Positions 41,397 to 45,146 of a stretch of 45,146 nucleotides of DNA are shown piece after piece. Within the stretch, counting starts at the first letter, position 1, and each line of letters starts with the position of its first letter. Below the pieces are notes generated by a model that was given only the letters and a program-made list of their open reading frames with translations, made no database searches and was not told the DNA's origin. The stretch covers positions 1 to 45,146 of the forward strand of contig JAAMPI010000288.1 in assembly GCA_013054445.1 (NCBI GenBank), written 5' to 3'. Source of the DNA: Cudoniella acicularis (lineage: Eukaryota > Ascomycota > Leotiomycetes > Helotiales > Helotiaceae). The position numbers and the translations under genes are program-made.

Positions 41397-44300
41397 GGTG
41401 AGTGGCTGATGATGATTGTCTTGGAGATGATGAGATAACTTGGAAAGGAATTGGAGGAGACCTTATATGGAGTCAACGCAGATGAAAGGACCCTCTCACC
41501 TCGTGCTCTTCATACCTCACACCTTATTGGAGAACGTTGAAGGGGATTGCGGAGAGGCAACCGACGAAGCCATTGCAGCCGGAATACACTAAGCCCCACA
41601 AATGTCTAGCCCGATTAAGGCACATCTTGGCTCTTTACGAACTACCCCATATTCTCAATATCATATGCCGCTCTTCAATATCTACAAACAGAATTCTTGA
41701 GGAGGTCGGATGCGGAGGAAACGAACCCGGATGACGGGGAAATGTACAGACGAGCTCATAAGCGAAGGTGAATATCAACCAACCACGAGAGTTTCAGGTT
41801 GACATTATTTGGTAGCGTGTGTATTTTCACCCTGGAAATCTTGGCGCTGTCTGAGAGTTTTCAACGTATATTTGACCGACATCAACATCAGGCTGTACCC
41901 GTGATGCGAATGACGAGAAGCGTCTCGTGTACCTTACAGGGCGAGAACTTCAATCGAACTTTTCAAATTGCTCTCTATTTTCCACAGATTCCACTGGGGA
42001 TGGTTTTGGGCGGTTACAAGCAAGGTGCACAACGATACTTCGGCGGTACACTCCAGTCAAGCTTGGAGTGGGAATGGAGAACTCGAGTTCACATCTCAGC
42101 AGAATATTTTTTATCGATCATCAACACAAGCCACCTCAGGGGCCAAGTGCTCCGCCACACCACAGTTACTGGGTGCGGGAAAACCATGATCCACCTGCCG
42201 TTCAGCGGCTGAACCTCTTCCCTAAATCAACCTCAGACAGTCGGCTAAACTCAATACGTCCAAAACGGGATTGGTTCTAGCAATATTTTTCGTTATTGGC
42301 TCTTATCATTTTGACCCGATTGTCAGGGTCCACGGGTTCTTGCTGCTTTGTAATTGCTATAACCGTATTTCAGTGACCGTTACTGAAGCATGTGAGTAAG
42401 TTGAATTCATGCACTTGCATCTCAATTCATTTCGGACAGAAATAGTAACTTTTTCTCAACAGCTGATCTAATATAGTCTTTGTAGATGCCTCCGGTTGAG
42501 TTCCCGTTCTTCCGCGATATCAAATATGAAAGATCTGCTAAGTGCGGGCTCGGAGAAACGTTATCGAGTTCTTGGCAAGCAAAGAGCTCTATGATTCATC
42601 TATTCCACACAGACGAAACCCATTTCGGCGATATTTTCGGATACTCACGCCTAATGCTCATTTCTAGCTCTGCACCTAATCAGCCTCGAATTCCAATCCT
42701 TAGGATCAAACGAACGAATCATTGTCGAATCTCGGTTTTCTCCGATTAAGATATTTATGATTTGCGGATTTTCCGACCCGAGCCACACGCGGCAGGCCCC
42801 AAGCCAGGCTTTTCCGTGGTGGTAGATCTGGCTATACTTCGAATAGAAGTTGTCCCTACCTTTCATAGATTGATCAAGTAGATTTGATGTCATCTGTCAA
42901 TACAGAAGCCCTTACTGTCAAATGTACATCCAAGCTCAATGCTGCGGATTGCTATCATGTTCACTTATTTTTTGAAAAAAAAATAACTGGGAGCTGGTGC
43001 CTACAGCTTTCGGTCAGAAGGGCTTTGCTAAGTAATTAAGTGCATTAAAACTCCACTTTTTTTGACACCACATACAGTTATGTGGTATATTACTACTTCA
43101 TGACAGTCAGAAATAGTATTTCAATTACGGCTGCTAAACATAATGGTCCACATCTGTTCTGTGAAAGTGGACCCTCGGCAATTTACAATGAAGAAATTTT
43201 ATTATAAAGCCTTTGTGTCGCATCTGATTAGATAAACAGCCATTTGGAAGACTTCACGATGTTTCTTTGCTTGAGTGCTTTTCCCTAGCATTAAAAGGCC
43301 CAATAATATCTTCAACGAGGACTTCCGAAAGCATTGACGTTGGAGTATTCTATTTTTTTTTTTTTTTCTCGAGCCGAGAATCTTCACAGCCACAATGTAA
43401 CGACGATCCCGTGGGGTTGGACCCCTATCTTCGGTCAATTGACCCGAAGGCTAAAGGGAACGTGGTTCTTGGATTTTCCCTATCATATTTTTTGACGGAT
43501 GGTGGCAAAGAACCCGTGGCCAAGCGGACGTTCCATTTTGCCGACAAGCAATACGACTTTGAGGCTCAATGTGAGCTCGTAAGACTGTACACGGCGCAAC
43601 CTAGCCTCGTTGTATCTATATCAAGTGGGATAGGGCTAAGATAATTGACCGACTCTGACCGAGCTCGGTGCTGAAAGTACCGTATGTGCACTGGAGTAAG
43701 TACTCAACTCTGCAACGCTTCACTTATGTATTTGGATAAGTTGGATAAGCCCGAGATCTTAAATACTGCCAATGCTATTAGCATTGAGGGATTTGTCACT
43801 GCCAGGTCTCTCTACTATCGAAAAGGGCCTTCGGTACCTGCACAAATGTACTCTCGAGGTACTATGCACGATCTTACAATATAACAGGTACCGTATGGAT
43901 TTTTCCGCATACAATACTACGTCTCACGGACCCACCCCAGCGGACCAGCGCGATGCATGCACGTACAGTAGTAACACTGGGAGGGCCTCCTTTGTGCAAT
44001 TCCCAGGCGTTCATGCACTGTGCTTCTCGCATACACTTGCTTGCATGTATGCGCGCATCACGGGTAATAGATACGCGGATCACCGTTTTTTCCCCTCGAG
44101 ATACTTCGGACTGCAGTCTGTAGCAAGCAAGAAGATATTTCGCTCCAGGTTTCAACAGAGCGAAAAGAAATAGCGGCTTTGGGGTGCTCGGTACTGATCA
44201 ATATTGAGTACCGTAGATGTAGGAACCCGGCACTCAACACCAGCCATTCTTGACATTCCTCGTTCTGGTTGCGCTGCGCTGCTGAAATAAGAAAAATTTC

Positions 44301-44552
44301 ACTAAAACTGTAGCCGGGATCAACCTTCTTGATGAAAAAAAAACACCGTGAGCCTGCTTACTTACGAGCGGTAGGTGCCTCGGTACTATATAGTGCTTAC
44401 CATTCTATTGTTTATTTTTCTGCAAGCCGCAAGCTGCAGGGGCATATGGACAATACAGCACAGGTACATAAAGATAGGGGCGTCCTACATTCGGGCCTTT
44501 TAGAAGGAGGGAGTACAAGACTTTGGTGGGTAGGTGGGTAATGGTTGCGAGA
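41397..44552. other. Gene-poor stretch upstream of GH7
   Basis: No reading here is supported. Candidates (41799-42212, 42486-42749, 43267-43644, 43772-44173, all plus) lack family features, and several overlap each other. The GH7-proximal part has CreA-type SYGGRG hexamers: GTGGGG on minus at 41594-41599 and GCGGAG on plus at 41713-41718. Such short sites also arise by chance. A T15 run lies near 43352-43368. Confidence 0.4.
41461..41470 (-). promoter_or_regulatory. TATA-like box of the GH7 gene
   Basis: CCATATAAGG on the minus strand, 65 bases upstream of the start codon. A typical spacing for a strongly expressed fungal secreted enzyme. Confidence 0.45.
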
Positions 44553-45146
44553 GAAGAAAAAGAAAGGAGGTCGGTAGATTAGTAGGTTCTGAAGTTGCTC
44601 GTCTGTCTATTTCATATTTCATAATTCGTTTTCTCTTTCTTCATCTTCCTTGTCTCTCGGTGAAGAAGAGTCTGTCTTGTCTGTACTCTATTACCGCCAC
44701 GCAGAGTCCCGATCCGTACAAACCACCGCTGTGCTTTCTTTCTCATATCGAAGCAAAAGAAAGGGGGCTGGTAGATTGATGGTTTTGAAGATGTCTGTCT
44801 ATTTCGTGTTTCGTTTTCTGTTTCTTCACCCTCTTCTCTCGATAAAGAAAAGTCTGCACGGACTCTATTGCTGCCATGCTACGCTGTGTCTAGATTCGCA
44901 CAAAATATATCTATCTATGGCTTCTTTCTCGGTCCAAAGCAAGAGGAAGACGAGCGGGGGATTAATGGTAGTAAAACAGTCTGTCTATTTCATAATTGGA
45001 TTTCGTTGTCTCTTTCTCCAACTTATCTCGATAAACAAGAAGAAACGTCTGTATTGTCTGTACTCTATTATCGCCATTTCACACCCAAAGTCGCACAAGA
45101 CCAAACATATCTATCTACACCTTACTTCTTTCTCACCCCAAAGCAA
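44553..45146. repeat. Diverged tandem repeat, about 186-204 bp unit
   Basis: Three successive copies share the order: AAGAAAGGAGG-like start, GGTAGATT (44573, 44770, weaker at 44956), CTGTCTATTTC (44603, 44795, 44981), TTTCGTTTTC, TCTCGATAAA-like, TGTACTCTATTACCGCCA-like, and end CTTTCTC...AAGCAA (44751, 44937, 45141). Spacing between matching blocks is 186-204 bases. The copies are clearly diverged. The last one ends at the window edge, so the array may continue. Nothing in it reads as protein. Confidence 0.75.

Noticed and set aside
41799..42280. Overlapping plus readings of 137, 117 and 73 codons
   Set aside because: Three frames open at once points to low stop density rather than a gene. 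A GCGKT-like stretch is too short and has no P-loop context.
1..45146. tRNA, rRNA or CRISPR arrays
   Set aside because: No T-arm-like GGTTCGAATCC-type box in a cloverleaf context, no rRNA stretches and no spacer-repeat arrays were seen on either strand.

Overview
The window is nuclear DNA from a filamentous ascomycete (Pezizomycotina). Coding regions are cut by 46-153 bp GT-AG introns with CTAAC-like branch points. The gene families are typically fungal: HET-domain proteins, a C2H2/Fungal_trans regulator, EDC3, a type III polyketide synthase, and a GH7 cellulase with a broken AA9 LPMO. The cellulose-degrading genes suggest a plant-associated or litter-decaying fungus. A Leotiomycetes-like lineage is my guess and is not proven by anything seen here.

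Layout. Positions 1-2.3 kb hold a small pseudogene (minus strand, three in-frame stops) and an unrecognised 206-aa gene. Positions 2.8-8.8 kb hold two solid housekeeping genes on the plus strand: a PIF1-family helicase (three exons, likely mitochondrial presequence, CCHC zinc knuckle) and EDC3 (decapping enhancer). Positions 9.5-17.1 kb are a gene graveyard. It contains a minus-strand HET gene with three in-frame stops, a C2H2 zinc-finger remnant, a second HET gene with four stops and a frameshift, and a second zinc-finger remnant. Most of these stops can be explained by C-to-T or G-to-A changes of CAA/CAG, TGG or CGA codons, as expected of RIP-like mutation.

Positions 17.5-24.1 kb look like a small catabolic neighbourhood: a C2H2 plus Fungal_trans regulator, a carboxymuconolactone-decarboxylase-like protein, a divergently transcribed 3-hydroxyisobutyrate-dehydrogenase-like enzyme, and a metallo-beta-lactamase-fold lactonase-like hydrolase. 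A decayed P450 (24.7-26.3 kb) that has lost its haem cysteine follows. Positions 26.7-30.3 kb carry a tandem pair of related, damaged RING-finger genes. At 31.1-31.7 kb an AA9 LPMO is cut off beside a T19-A19 palindrome.

Positions 32.8-41.4 kb are again mostly intact: a coiled-coil protein of unknown function, a small four-helix membrane protein, a type III polyketide synthase with a complete Cys-His-Asn triad and an acidic C-terminal tail, BUD22 (ribosome biogenesis), and a secreted GH7 cellobiohydrolase. From 41.4 kb I see no convincing gene. The window ends inside a diverged tandem repeat with a period of about 186-204 bp.

All family assignments come from reading translations and recognising motifs; no database search was run. 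Exon joins were checked for GT-AG borders and for frame.
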